DNA of 64,000 nucleotides from Phormidesmis priestleyi Ana. GTDB lineage: Bacteria; Cyanobacteriota; Cyanobacteriia; Phormidesmidales; Phormidesmidaceae. The stretch spans positions 1 to 64,000 of the forward strand of contig LJZR01000004.1 of the NCBI GenBank assembly GCA_001314865.1, given 5' to 3'. A program made the translations under genes and the position numbers. Of this stretch, positions 53,231 to 64,000 are shown one piece after another. The stretch's first letter is position 1. The number at the start of each line of letters is the position of its first letter. The notes under the pieces were generated by a model. That model searched no databases. It saw only the letters and a program-made list of their open reading frames with translations, and was not told where the DNA came from.

Positions 53231-54241
53231 CTAGCGAGCAGCCGAATTAGCCAACACCTTATCAGAAGACATCAGCGAGTCGTAAGTCGCTCTCATCTTA
53301 AGGCCAACAAGCACCTGAAATAAGCCGCTACCGTTCTTAGAGCCTGGATACTCACTGTGCTTTAGCAACAGCTCAGTCATCTCTCCATAGTGCTTAGTCG
53401 AGGTATTGCTCAAATGACTCTCTACATAAATAACCTCTTCCAAACGATCAAACTCACCGTCTAGCTCCAATACAGAGACCTCGTGACCGTAGTAGCTGTC
53501 AGGACCATAGTGCATCCGCAGCCCAGGATAAGAGCAAGTCAGCTTACGACCACAGGGAATCCAGTCAATCGTCGAGCCCTGGTCAAACAAATACACAGGA
53601 TCAAACCCAGCAATACCCTCACGCTGAATCAATCGAACGCGAAGAATCTTATTCTCCTTGTCATCTGGAATCAGATTCGTCGGCAAAATCTGGATCACGA
53701 CATCGGCATACTGCTTCTGCACGTCAACATAAGCCTCAAAATCAGGCTTACGAGAATTAACAGCAGCTAGCACATCTTCATAGGTATGCCCGCGCTCCGC
53801 CATATCTCGCTGGATTTTCCAGTTAATCTTCACCTCATCGCTAATATCTAAATACACGCTGAAGTCCAGCAGGCCGCGAACCCGTTCGTCATACAGCGGA
53901 TGCAGACCTTCTATCACCACAATTTTATTGGGCGCTACTTTTTCCGGTGGATCTAGCTCACCCGTTTCATGGTTGTAAATAGGCTTATCGATGGTGTTGC
54001 CGTCTTTAAGCGACTTAATCTGCTCATACATCAGATCAAAATTATTCGCCTTTGGATTCAGGGCAGTAATCTTCTGCTCCTTGCGCTGCTTGCGATCCAA
54101 ACTGTGATAGTCATCCAAACAGATAACTGTCATCAGTTCTTCACCAAAGAGATCCGTCAAGCGCCGCAAAAAAGTGGATTTGCCACATCCAGAGTCTCCA
54201 GCCACACCGATCAAAACTACTTGGCCTTCTTTACTGGTCAT
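53231..54241 (-). CDS. prk: Phosphoribulokinase
   Basis: 336 aa. It makes ribulose-1,5-bisphosphate from ribulose-5-phosphate with ATP in the Calvin cycle. The P-loop is GDSGCGKST; the regulatory Cys pair is present (Cys 19 in the P-loop and Cys 41 in TVICLDDYHS), as is the C-terminal Cys pair (PCGRKLTC) used by CP12/GAPDH control. The core is YLDISDEVKINWKIQRD and RKPDFEAYVDVQKQYADVVIQ (in part). It is divergent from petH and ends in a strong terminator. Confidence 0.97.
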   Translation of the reverse strand: MTSKEGQVVLIGVAGDSGCGKSTFLRRLTDLFGEELMTVICLDDYHSLDRKQRKEQKITALNPKANNFDLMYEQIKSLKDGNTIDKPIYNHETGELDPPEKVAPNKIVVIEGLHPLYDERVRGLLDFSVYLDISDEVKINWKIQRDMAERGHTYEDVLAAVNSRKPDFEAYVDVQKQYADVVIQILPTNLIPDDKENKILRVRLIQREGIAGFDPVYLFDQGSTIDWIPCGRKLTCSYPGLRMHYGPDSYYGHEVSVLELDGEFDRLEEVIYVESHLSNTSTKHYGEMTELLLKHSEYPGSKNGSGLFQVLVGLKMRATYDSLMSSDKVLANSAAR

Positions 54242-56066
<1,825 letters not shown>

Positions 56067-56110
56067 ACGTATCTGGCCAAATATATCTGGCTAAACGCAT
56101 CGTTTTTTAA

Positions 56111-56140
56111 AGAGGGGTACCTGTGATGGGTGCCCTTTTT
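56111..56140 (+). terminator. Intrinsic terminator of petH
   Basis: GGGTACC (56115-56121) pairs with GGTGCCC (56129-56135) with one G-T pair, followed by five Ts. Confidence 0.75.
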
Positions 56141-56202
56141 GTGTTTAAGCGTCCATCTCTACACTTGCTATACAATTGGAAGGTTATTTTGGAGATGGAA
56201 AA

Positions 56203-57513
56203 TTGGCTTTAAAGGTAGGAATACTGGGATTAGGCACGGTTGGCACGGGCGTTGCCAAAATGCTGTTAGATACTCAGGGCCGCCATTCGCTGCTCAATGA
56301 ACTAGAAATTGCCAAGGTGGGAGTGCGATCGCTCAAGCCCCGCTCCGTTAGCCTCCCGGATGCTCTCTACACAACCGACCTTGAGAGCATCACCACTGAT
56401 CCAGATATCGATATTGTGATTGAAGTTATGGGCGGGTTAGAACCCGCGCGATCGCTCATTCTGCAAGCCATCGATCACGGCAAACATATCGTCACCGCCA
56501 ACAAAGCCGTGATCTCCCGCTACGGTGAAGAAATTTACGAAGCCGCCACCGCCGCAGGCGTATACGTCATGATCGAAGCGGCAGTAGGCGGCGGCATCCC
56601 AGTCATTACCCCACTCAAGCAGGCCCTCAGCGTCAACCGCATCCAGGCCGTCATGGGCATTATCAACGGCACCACCAACTATATCCTCACCCGCATGCAA
56701 ACCGAGGGCGGCGACTTTGATTCTATCCTTACCGACGCGCAGCAACTCGGCTATGCCGAAGCCGACCCCACCGCCGACGTAGACGGCCTTGACGCCGCCG
56801 ACAAAATTGCGATCCTAGGGGCACTTGCCTTTGGCGGGCGCATCAATCGCGACGATATTTACTGCGAAGGCATCCGCAATATCAGCGCTGCCGACATTAC
56901 CTACGCCAAAAACCTGGGCTTTGTGATCAAGCTACTGGCCATTGCCAAGCTTCCCAACGAGCCAGATCTCAACCAAAACCTCAACCAAAACCTCAATGAC
57001 ATTCAGGTGAGAGTCCATCCCACGCTAGTCCCCATCAGCCATCCACTCGCCAGCGTTAACGGTGTTAACAACGCTGTACTCGTTGAAGGCGATCCCATTG
57101 GCCAAGTCATGCTCTATGGCCCCGGCGCGGGCGAAGGCCCCACCGCGAGTGCCGTCGTCTCCGATTTGCTACAAATTGCGGCTAGCCCAACCCAACCAGA
57201 ACAAACCAATCCTTTACTCGTTTGTTCTCACAACCATACACTGAGCATTGTTCCCAACGCCGAAGTCGTTACCCGACTATATGTTCGACTCATGGTGAAA
57301 GACACCTCCGGCGTTATCGGCAAACTAGGCACTTGCTTTGGCAATCACAACGTCAGCTTAGAATCCATCGTTCAAATCGGCATCCAAAATGACCTCGTAG
57401 AGCTGGTGGTGGTCACCCATGAAGTTCCTGAAGGATCTTTCCAAAAAGCCCTGGCTGAAATTCGCCAGTTTCCAGAAGTCATTGAAATACCTAGCCTTTT
57501 ACATGTGCTTTAG
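56203..57513 (+). CDS. hom: Homoserine dehydrogenase
   Basis: 436 aa from TTG 56203 (MALKVGILGLGTVGTG), chosen because GGAG lies eight bases upstream; a TTG at 56176 would add nine residues. It reduces aspartate semialdehyde to homoserine for Thr and Met. Seen: the NAD(P) motif GLGTVGTG, TANKAVIS, EAAVGGGIPVI, NGTTNYIL and the aspartate/Lys core ADPTADVDGLDAADK. The C-terminus has an ACT domain (LMVKDTSGVIGKLG). A NLNQNLNQNLND repeat at about residue 267 is a short in-frame duplication. Confidence 0.96.
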   Translation: MALKVGILGLGTVGTGVAKMLLDTQGRHSLLNELEIAKVGVRSLKPRSVSLPDALYTTDLESITTDPDIDIVIEVMGGLEPARSLILQAIDHGKHIVTANKAVISRYGEEIYEAATAAGVYVMIEAAVGGGIPVITPLKQALSVNRIQAVMGIINGTTNYILTRMQTEGGDFDSILTDAQQLGYAEADPTADVDGLDAADKIAILGALAFGGRINRDDIYCEGIRNISAADITYAKNLGFVIKLLAIAKLPNEPDLNQNLNQNLNDIQVRVHPTLVPISHPLASVNGVNNAVLVEGDPIGQVMLYGPGAGEGPTASAVVSDLLQIAASPTQPEQTNPLLVCSHNHTLSIVPNAEVVTRLYVRLMVKDTSGVIGKLGTCFGNHNVSLESIVQIGIQNDLVELVVVTHEVPEGSFQKALAEIRQFPEVIEIPSLLHVL

Positions 57514-57536
57514 CCTTTAGCTCCATAACTAGCTCT

Positions 57537-58439
57537 ATGACTGAAACAACCTCTGGTCAGGCACTGTATCAATGGCGGCAATGGGCCATTGATCTGGCCC
57601 TAGCAAACGGCATCGACCTAGAAGAAATTGACTGGTTTTTGCAAAGCGTCACGTCACTCAGCACCCTTTCTCTCAATCTAGATCTTTACCGTTCTGAATT
57701 TGAGATTCCCTTAGAACTGCCTCTCACCCATCTGACCGAAAAATGGCAGCAGCGCGTCACCAACCGCACGCCTGTTCAGTATTTAATTGGGGAAACGCCC
57801 TGGCGCAACTTCGCGATCGCCGTCTCCCCGCATGTCCTTATCCCCCGCCCTGAAACAGAACTCATTATCGACATAGCCCAAAAACTAGCAGCCGAGAGCC
57901 CCTGTTCAAATCAAATCATGTCAGGCCACTGGGCAGATCTGGGCAGCGGCAGCGGCGCGATTGCACTTGGCCTAGCGCACCAGTTCAACAACGCCACCAT
58001 TCATGCAGTCGATATTAGTGAAAAAGCACTTGAAATCGTCCGACTCAATGCCAAAAAAAATCGACTCGCTGATCGCATCACCTGTCATCAAGGCAGCTGG
58101 CTAACCCCGCTTACCCATCTACAAGGACAGCTTTCTGCCATCGTTGCGAATCCGCCCTACATCCCCACCCAAATCATCCCCACCCTTCAACCCGAAGTTG
58201 CCCAGCATGAACCTCACCTTGCCCTAGACGGTGGCCCCGATGGTCTGCATAGCATCCGTACCCTTATCACCACTAGTCAAGCCTACCTTCACACCGGCGG
58301 CCTATGGCTCATAGAACTCATGCAGGGCCAAGCCCCCTCAGTTGTTGACCTGCTCACCCAGCACCACTACGAAAACATCGCCATCCATCTGGATCTATCC
58401 GGCATCCAAAGATTTGTCTCTGCCCGCAAAGCCCTATAA
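57537..58439 (+). CDS. prmC: Release factor glutamine methyltransferase
   Basis: 300 aa. It methylates the GGQ glutamine of RF1/RF2. The SAM motif ADLGSGSGAIAL, the diagnostic VANPPYIP and the N-terminal helical domain with RTPVQYLIGETPWRN and VLIPRPETE are all intact. It is 23 bp downstream of hom, so the two are probably cotranscribed. Confidence 0.96.
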   Translation: MTETTSGQALYQWRQWAIDLALANGIDLEEIDWFLQSVTSLSTLSLNLDLYRSEFEIPLELPLTHLTEKWQQRVTNRTPVQYLIGETPWRNFAIAVSPHVLIPRPETELIIDIAQKLAAESPCSNQIMSGHWADLGSGSGAIALGLAHQFNNATIHAVDISEKALEIVRLNAKKNRLADRITCHQGSWLTPLTHLQGQLSAIVANPPYIPTQIIPTLQPEVAQHEPHLALDGGPDGLHSIRTLITTSQAYLHTGGLWLIELMQGQAPSVVDLLTQHHYENIAIHLDLSGIQRFVSARKAL

Positions 58440-58470
58440 TCACTGAATAGCCTACCTGGAGCCTCACCCC

Positions 58471-58578
58471 ATGGAAACCGCAGCCTCTTACGACTGGCTT
58501 TTAGGATTAATTGCGATCGCCATCTTCCTCGGCGGCCTTTTCCTCCTCTTTGACGGCATCAACGGCACTAACGATTAA
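58471..58578 (+). CDS. 35-aa single-helix membrane protein
   Basis: An ATG with GGAG nine bases upstream opens a 35-residue frame (METAASYDWLLGL...FDGINGTND) with one strong membrane helix of about 20 residues and short charged ends. It starts 31 bp after prmC on the same strand, so it may share the transcript. Its size and shape are like small subunits of photosynthetic or NDH complexes, but I do not recognise it as any of them. Confidence 0.6.
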   Translation: METAASYDWLLGLIAIAIFLGGLFLLFDGINGTND

Positions 58579-58661
58579 CCAGCGATTAACCAGCTTTTTT
58601 TAGCAATAAAATATTAGGCGCAACACAGCCACCAATTACACTAATCAAATCACACCAATCA

Positions 58662-59177
58662 TTAGTAGCAAGTTCTGCCACTTCGGGGAACGCTTTGCTC
58701 TTTAGATTTACGCATTGCGCCAATAATCGTTGAGACAATAACGCAGCGCTTAATAGTCGGGGCATTATCGCTAGAAAGCGTCAGCCGTCCTAGCCGATGT
58801 TGTACATCTCCCTTTTCGGTAAAACGCACATAGTAAATATCAGCTGAGGAGGCAAAAGTTGTTTCTGCATCAATCCGCACAGAGCGTGATTCAAACGCTT
58901 CCCACTGAGCAGCGGCAGGCAATACAGACCTTGGATGACTTGCCCACTCTACCAATCCATTTCTTTCTCTAATGCTAAATTGCCAAGCCATTCTTTGCCG
59001 CTGCGCCTTAGATTGGGCATCGCGAATACCAACATACAGCTTGTCTCGCGAAACAGTGAGTCGATTTCCTTCAATAAATTGCAACCATTTAGGTGCAGCA
59101 ACTGCCATCACTACTCCCACCATAAAGATCACAACAAGCATTTCCAGCAGGGTAAAACCTCTCTGAGATTGGAGCAT
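58662..59177 (-). CDS. Type IV pilin-like (GspH/FimT-type) pseudopilin
   Basis: 171 aa. A short basic leader and RGFTLLEMLVVIFMVGVVMAVAAP give a prepilin-peptidase site (G-F) and the hydrophobic helix with Glu+5. The GspH-type segment follows (NRLTVSRDKLYVGIRDAQSKAQ in part). The C-terminus ends PRSGRTCY with two Cys in the last third. It is last in the five-gene pseudopilin operon beginning with hpsA. It would be a minor component of a type IV/II-like fibre. Confidence 0.88.
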   Translation of the reverse strand: MLQSQRGFTLLEMLVVIFMVGVVMAVAAPKWLQFIEGNRLTVSRDKLYVGIRDAQSKAQRQRMAWQFSIRERNGLVEWASHPRSVLPAAAQWEAFESRSVRIDAETTFASSADIYYVRFTEKGDVQHRLGRLTLSSDNAPTIKRCVIVSTIIGAMRKSKEQSVPRSGRTCY

Positions 59178-59248
59178 TACTTTTCTCTAAATCGACAATA
59201 AGTTAAACACAAAACCAGCGCTATAGAGGAATAGCGCTGAACAAAAGC

Positions 59249-59872
59249 TTAGGGCATAAAACTGTCGCATAGGTCGTCATTTGCTGGCTTTAGCCCCCCT
59301 AACAATGTGGTGATAATAACGCAGCTCTGGGTCGGCGATTGACCAGCAGGCGGTGCGGGTAGCTGAGTATTTCTAATACTGATCACGTAGGGCATAATAT
59401 TCACATCTTCCACTTCACCTTTACTATTAAAAACAATCGGGTCTGAGTCCGAGGTCACAATCGTAAAGTTTAGACCCACCTCGCCATTGCCTAGCACAGT
59501 CACCGTACTGGGCGAATTTACGAACGAAGTAGTAGAAGACTGCAAGTCTAAGTTGCGTACCGCGACAGAAAGGGGCGTAGTGGCCGTAGCAGGCAAAAAC
59601 GTCACTTGTTTTTTTTGCTGCCGAGACTGGGCCTCGTCTTGAGCAGTTTTTAGCACGCTCATAAGGTCACCACGAGCTGCATTCATACGTTGGCGATCTA
59701 AAAGGCTTTGCCAGGTAGGGGCAGCGATCGCCACAAGCGTGCCTACCATAATAACCACAACCATAAATTCAAGGAGCGTAAAGCCTGCTGTCGGTTCCGT
59801 ATTCAGACTCTGCCCGTACAGCGTTCTTATCTTTTTATTCAGCTTCGTGTTCAAACATAAAAAGAATTGCAT
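59249..59872 (-). CDS. Type IV pilin-like (GspH/FimT-type) pseudopilin
   Basis: 207 aa. A 30-residue leader precedes AGFTLLEFMVVVIMVGTLVAIAAP, the prepilin helix with Glu+5. The GspH-like core NAARGDLMSVLKTAQDEAQ follows. Two Cys in the C-terminus (TQSCVIIT and DDLCDSF) could form the D-loop disulfide. The start codon overlaps the upstream stop as TAATG, so translation is coupled. A possible alternative start lies nearer the cleavage site, but none is clearly better. Confidence 0.88.
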   Translation of the reverse strand: MQFFLCLNTKLNKKIRTLYGQSLNTEPTAGFTLLEFMVVVIMVGTLVAIAAPTWQSLLDRQRMNAARGDLMSVLKTAQDEAQSRQQKKQVTFLPATATTPLSVAVRNLDLQSSTTSFVNSPSTVTVLGNGEVGLNFTIVTSDSDPIVFNSKGEVEDVNIMPYVISIRNTQLPAPPAGQSPTQSCVIITTLLGGLKPANDDLCDSFMP

Positions 59873-60942
59873 TACTCATTAAACCCTTTATTAATAACGC
59901 CTTTAACCGCTACCTGCGTTTCTAAAATAGGTAAAGAAGTTCTATCGCTAAATCCTCGAACCCCTCCCCCACTAACCGACTGCACATTACCCCGCAAAAA
60001 AACATACACATCTTGGTTAGCGCGAGTGACGGCCGCACCTATTTCTGGGTTGCGCACACAGGCAAAAAAGCTGTTGTTTTCTGTTGTAGTTGCTGTAGAT
60101 GGCGTTATCAAATACAGCGGATTAGTCCCATCAGTTCCATAGCCAAGACATCCATCAGATAAAGGTTGCCGATTTAAGGCAACTGGTGGCAAAAAACTGG
60201 GAGCCTGCACATAATCTGTTAATACTGCTGAAGATCCTCTCGGAGCCGTCCCCACTGGATCCGGCTGCCAGGTCTCAAATGAGGCGAGCGGATCTGTTGG
60301 ATTTGTGGGATCTCGATACCCATCTCTTGTGGTTAGATCTGCTGGAATAGTTGAGTTGTACTTTGTCAGCTCATAGCGAATAATTCGCGATTGGCCTGAC
60401 CAAGTGCTATCGGTTTCATCGTTTATTCTTTGCGCATATACCACCAGCGTGTAGGCCGCCTGCCGAATCCTCAGAAGTTCGCACTCCTGCAAAACATCTG
60501 TGGTCATTGATGAATCACAGCTTGGTAAATCACCATCTTCAATTGGGTCAATTCGCCAAAAGGCTAAAACCGGAACCGTATCTGGATCTGGATCTGAATC
60601 AATCGGGAAACTAGGATCTCCTATGAGGTAATCTGTAACAGTTTCTGGATTTGGATAAACATAAACGGCTTCTTGTAAATCATTAACAATGTATTCCATA
60701 GCGCGACTGATATCGCGCTGCACTTGGTCTAGGTTAGACTCTCGCTTGTCAGCCTTGGTTAGCTCCACAACTAAATACAGCAAGCCAGAGATAATAAGGG
60801 AGGCAATAAATAGCGATATCAATAGCTCTAACAGTGTAAAGCCCTTTGAGTTCCAACTTTTTGAGGGCTGTCGCAGGCTATTAGCTCGTGAGCTTTTGGC
60901 TACAGATAGCCACCGATAAAAGAATAGAACGAAAGGTCGCAT
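59872..60942 (-). CDS. hpsC: Pseudopilin HpsC-like (PilW type)
   Basis: 356 aa. The prepilin helix is KGFTLLELLISLFIASLIISG. The region EYIVNDLQEAVYVYPN and the overall length match HpsC, a pseudopilin of the hormogonium polysaccharide system in Nostoc. Cys pairs lie in SCDSSMTTDVLQEC and near the C-terminus. Third gene of the operon; it overlaps the next gene by one base. The name is by recognition of sequence and gene order, not by search. Confidence 0.75.
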   Translation of the reverse strand: MRPFVLFFYRWLSVAKSSRANSLRQPSKSWNSKGFTLLELLISLFIASLIISGLLYLVVELTKADKRESNLDQVQRDISRAMEYIVNDLQEAVYVYPNPETVTDYLIGDPSFPIDSDPDPDTVPVLAFWRIDPIEDGDLPSCDSSMTTDVLQECELLRIRQAAYTLVVYAQRINDETDSTWSGQSRIIRYELTKYNSTIPADLTTRDGYRDPTNPTDPLASFETWQPDPVGTAPRGSSAVLTDYVQAPSFLPPVALNRQPLSDGCLGYGTDGTNPLYLITPSTATTTENNSFFACVRNPEIGAAVTRANQDVYVFLRGNVQSVSGGGVRGFSDRTSLPILETQVAVKGVINKGFNE

Positions 60943-61071
60943 AGCTAAAGAAAGGAGAATAACTTAGTTAGATGCCGTAACAAGTAAAGGAAAATTGTTT
61001 ATTAAATGGACTGTTAAAAATTACGGTTGAAGATCGTTGAGGATCACTGCTTGAAGGCACGGTTTAAGCGC

Positions 61072-61785
61072 TTAGTTGCACTGTAAAGTAGTCGGGGTAG
61101 AGCCTGCGTATTGCCAATATTGACAGAGGCTAGCATCGCGATCGCCTTGGCCCATTTGGCCGTATAAAACAGCTAGTGGTTGACGGCCTCTATCACCTTC
61201 ACCACTGGTGAAACCAAGACTGGTTGTTGATGCTGTCAGTGAGGTGATATTTTGTTCAGCGGCAGCATCATCATAAACGCGCACTCCATAGTCAAACACC
61301 ACTGGCGTGCTAGCAGTAACACCCGCCGTTTGCGATGGCAGTTCTATCCCTGGTGTTCTAAATAATTGAATTGCAAAGTCACTAGTTCCATCGCCATCAA
61401 TATCTATTCTTCTCGCTTGTCTTTCGCTAGTGACGCTGGCGGTACTATCAATAAAAGCATTAGGCGCTGGAACCTCGGCAATGCTAGCCGCATTTACCCT
61501 AAACAGTTTTAAATTATTTAACCGATCTCCATAGTCACCACCTTGCTCTACCACCAAGCGCACTTTATCGACTTCGGCTTGCGCTATTTGCAGAGCCTGT
61601 TCTGTTCTTTGGTTTTGCACCCTTGTGGCAACCGAAAACACCATCATAGGGCCGATGCTAGCGGCAGTTGCGGCAATCACAACAATTGCTACTAGGCATT
61701 CAATTAAGGTTAGGCCGGCATTAGCAGAACGCCCATGCTTCTGTTTCCGTTTGATAAACTTTGCTTTCATCGGACTGGGTTGCAT
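61072..61785 (-). CDS. hpsB: Pseudopilin HpsB-like (PilV type)
   Basis: 237 aa from ATG 61785 (MQPSPMKAKF), which has AAGGA eight to nine bases upstream; a TTG farther upstream is less likely. The prepilin helix is AGLTLIECLVAIVVIAATAAS, with Glu+5. TRVQNQRTEQALQIAQAEVDKVRL is typical of HpsB. Second gene of the operon after hpsA, with 49 bp between them. Confidence 0.77.
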   Translation of the reverse strand: MQPSPMKAKFIKRKQKHGRSANAGLTLIECLVAIVVIAATAASIGPMMVFSVATRVQNQRTEQALQIAQAEVDKVRLVVEQGGDYGDRLNNLKLFRVNAASIAEVPAPNAFIDSTASVTSERQARRIDIDGDGTSDFAIQLFRTPGIELPSQTAGVTASTPVVFDYGVRVYDDAAAEQNITSLTASTTSLGFTSGEGDRGRQPLAVLYGQMGQGDRDASLCQYWQYAGSTPTTLQCN

Positions 61786-61833
61786 TGGTACATTCCTTTC
61801 AAACAAGTGTTGGATTTTTGTGTCGACCAATCG

Positions 61834-64000
61834 TTAGGGAGGGCAAATCTCTTGATCGAATCGGGCAATTAGGGGACTGCTAGGATCGTCAGGATTTTGT
61901 CTCACTCTTGAACAGCGCAGGTTAGTCACGTAAGGATCTTCTATTGGCAGCTCACGATAATGCTCACTACGTGGCCGACCGATAGAAACAAATCTTTCTG
62001 CAATAGGCCCAACCGGAGCAAACTGAAGCCCGACATCATAACCCCATCGCCGACCTGGCGGACCATAGTAGCCAATACGTTCCGCAGCCGCTGGGACGTC
62101 ACCAGGCTCCCAAGCGTCAAGGTCAAACGGGCCTGTTCCAGATGTGCTGAAGTTCAGCTGTAAAAAGGCACCTTGAATAAAGAGATTACCATTCCAATTT
62201 TCTAAAAATCTAGGAAAGTTATGTAAGCCGCCATAGCCCTGCCTATTTCGTGAAGGCACTAAACCAGAAATGATGGTAGCATTCATGCGCTCTGGTACGA
62301 GAGCGGTGATTTGCCCGCCGCCGCGTTCATCGGGTAAATCAAAGTTGTTATCATCTGAAGCCTCAATAAAATCGCGATTGCTGCCGTCTGGGCGGCGTAC
62401 TCTAGACTCTCCATTACGACCAACCCAAATAGGAATTGTAGAATCGCCACCACTGCTACCCAGTCCACCGTCTATTCTAAACCAATCGTTAGCCCCACCC
62501 CAGGCGTCACCACCATTTTGAGCAGGTTTTTGCTGATTGTGGAACGAAGTCCGAGAAAGAGCACCCGCTGCATTTCGGAATTCTGTAGAGTTAGCGGAGC
62601 GGTTTCTGATAAAGCCCTCTTGAACAGCTCCATCGACAAAATTGTCAGAAAGAAGGTATACAGCATCTGCCAGAACTTCCGCAACACGCCAGCGGTCACC
62701 ACTGGTAGTCGCAAACGCACCTAAGTTTGGAGTGGTACGATTGTTGTAAAACCGCGCGCCAAAGGCAACGGTATTATCGAATAGTGTTTGTGTAAATTCT
62801 TCTAGGGTATTGGTACCGTTAGAAGTGTGTGGATTAAACTCACCTTTGATATAGGCGAGGTTGTCAGTAACAAAAGTGAGGCCTCGCTCGCGATTGGTGC
62901 GATCGCTTAAGTCACCGTTATTGCCATTTAATGCCGCATTCAGTCGAAACCCATAAGGCCGACGATCAGGATCTGGGAGAAAGTCCACTGGCTTTACGCT
63001 AATGCCCACAAAGCTGCCAGCGCCCGCACCATTGTCACCGCGTCGGCTCAAAGGTGGATCGGTAGGGCCGCCACTTGCAGCTGTGCGGTTGGCGCGCATC
63101 CAGCAAGCATTGGTGAGGAGTTCATCAAAGGAGTCGCAGCTAGTCCAATTTGCGGTGGAAGCCGGACGGGTAATGCTGTCTTCTCGGGCGGCATCCTCAC
63201 GAACCGCATAAAAAATGCCGTTATTGGTGTCTCTGTTGTCAGAAATCCAGTAGTCGGTGCCAGCTCTATTACGAGTGAGCTTCTCTAAATCAACATCTAA
63301 CACGCGCACGGCCATTTCTTCGCGACCGTTGTACATCACCTTATCTAGCAAGGCGAGCGCCACATTAACGTTGCTAGCACCATTAATGACCTTAATATCC
63401 ATTGACTCAGGGTTCAAAGCGCCAGCCGGAGAAGCCGCCGAGATTGTCGCTGGTAGCGCCCACCGGTCGGTTCCGGTCGCAGTCGGATTGCTAGCACGAG
63501 GCGCAAAAGCGATCGCAGCAATGCCCAAATCATTTTCATCTTCTATATCGGCAGGTGCAGCATTGTCACCGACAACACCGTATGCAACCAATTGATTGAC
63601 GCCGTTAGTCGCATCTGTCAGGTAATTCTGATTAATGTACTCTTCAGCGGTTGGCTGTAAGTAAGGAGCAACACCTAACTGATCATGAGTTCTTGTGGGA
63701 AACAGATAATGTAAAGAGGGATACCTGGGGCCTTGAGTCACTGAGCAAAAGGCCATTGCCAGCCCTAACTGCGCCTCCTCTGAGTTACCCCCGGATGCTG
63801 CAAAACTCGTAGGGTCACAAGCCACTCGAAAACTTTGGCTGGCAAAAGAACCGCCTGATCCCTGATAAGCATAGGTCGCCGTCGCAGCGGTGTACCCTAC
63901 ACCTGCACCTGGTAACCCAACCAATGTCCCTGCTGGCAAAAACCCTAGTGTTCTATCTCGCGCTATTTGTTGAGCTTCTGAGATAACTTGAGCACGGTAG
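61834..64000 (-). CDS. hpsA: HpsA-like protein (partial, N-terminus beyond right edge)
   Basis: The frame is open to the last base, so the visible 721 residues are the C-terminal part; the first visible residues read YRAQVISEAQQIARDR. It is rich in Asn, Gly, Arg and short beta-like stretches with several Cys. The C-terminus YDVGLQFAPVGPIAERF and RSEHYRELPIEDPYV resembles HpsA, the first protein of the hormogonium polysaccharide locus, needed for polysaccharide release and gliding in Nostoc. The order hpsA-hpsB-hpsC supports this. HpsA normally begins with a pilin-like helix, which cannot be seen here. Confidence 0.72.
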   Translation of the reverse strand, partial: YRAQVISEAQQIARDRTLGFLPAGTLVGLPGAGVGYTAATATYAYQGSGGSFASQSFRVACDPTSFAASGGNSEEAQLGLAMAFCSVTQGPRYPSLHYLFPTRTHDQLGVAPYLQPTAEEYINQNYLTDATNGVNQLVAYGVVGDNAAPADIEDENDLGIAAIAFAPRASNPTATGTDRWALPATISAASPAGALNPESMDIKVINGASNVNVALALLDKVMYNGREEMAVRVLDVDLEKLTRNRAGTDYWISDNRDTNNGIFYAVREDAAREDSITRPASTANWTSCDSFDELLTNACWMRANRTAASGGPTDPPLSRRGDNGAGAGSFVGISVKPVDFLPDPDRRPYGFRLNAALNGNNGDLSDRTNRERGLTFVTDNLAYIKGEFNPHTSNGTNTLEEFTQTLFDNTVAFGARFYNNRTTPNLGAFATTSGDRWRVAEVLADAVYLLSDNFVDGAVQEGFIRNRSANSTEFRNAAGALSRTSFHNQQKPAQNGGDAWGGANDWFRIDGGLGSSGGDSTIPIWVGRNGESRVRRPDGSNRDFIEASDDNNFDLPDERGGGQITALVPERMNATIISGLVPSRNRQGYGGLHNFPRFLENWNGNLFIQGAFLQLNFSTSGTGPFDLDAWEPGDVPAAAERIGYYGPPGRRWGYDVGLQFAPVGPIAERFVSIGRPRSEHYRELPIEDPYVTNLRCSRVRQNPDDPSSPLIARFDQEICPP

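Noticed and set aside
61834-63939. Start of hpsA at 63939
   Set aside because: That codon is an internal TTG; the frame continues without a stop to the window edge.

Overview
The window is chromosomal DNA from a phycobilisome-containing cyanobacterium. Evidence: phosphoribulokinase (prk), a ferredoxin-NADP reductase with an N-terminal CpcD-type linker domain (petH), a plastid-type HHL1-like protein, a TamB protein, and GCGATCGC (HIP1) octamers scattered through almost every gene. The hps pseudopilin cluster at the right edge suggests a gliding, probably filamentous (Leptolyngbya-like) lineage, but this is only an inference. I saw no rRNA, tRNA, CRISPR array, transposase or prophage.

Layout. 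1-3632 (-): a very large CHAT protease/NB-ARC-type NTPase/TPR protein, open at the left edge, whose TPR array is made of nearly identical 120-bp DNA repeats. 4041-5579 (+): secreted SLH + WG-repeat protein. 5659-5830 (-): a possible structured RNA ending in a good terminator. 5983-11134 (-): a five-gene, overlapping nickel/peptide-type ABC importer. 11481-13980: delta-9 desaturase divergent from a TetR regulator fused to a degenerate tyrosine-recombinase domain, with a perfect operator-like palindrome between them. 14026-25058: a signalling block with a 1912-aa Ser/Thr kinase-AAA-GAF-His kinase hybrid, rpiA, an alpha/beta hydrolase, a second Hanks-type kinase and an OmpR/His-kinase pair. 25232-32923: an unusual acidic-repeat membrane protein, FetB-like permease, DegT aminotransferase, UbiB-like kinase and a small membrane protein. 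33002-37058 (-): TPR protein, MacB-type ABC exporter and a sugar-nucleotidyltransferase-like protein with an altered signature loop.

37799-40874 (-): DUF2805, cupin, HHL1-like, TrmB and a CPBP protease. 41095-47603 (+): TamB and a TPR lipoprotein-like secreted protein. 47763-52917: response regulator, type IIA topoisomerase subunit A, orphan MalK-type ATPase and FHA protein. 53231-58578: prk and petH divergent from each other, then homoserine dehydrogenase, PrmC and an uncatalogued 35-aa membrane ORF. 58662-64000 (-): pseudopilin operon with hpsC, hpsB and a truncated hpsA.

The most unusual local system is the TetR-integrase fusion plus palindromes beside the desaturase. A second theme is the abundance of 11-18-bp tandem duplications, which occur both between genes and, in frame, inside many proteins. 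The CHAT-STAND protein is the best candidate for a conflict or cell-death function.
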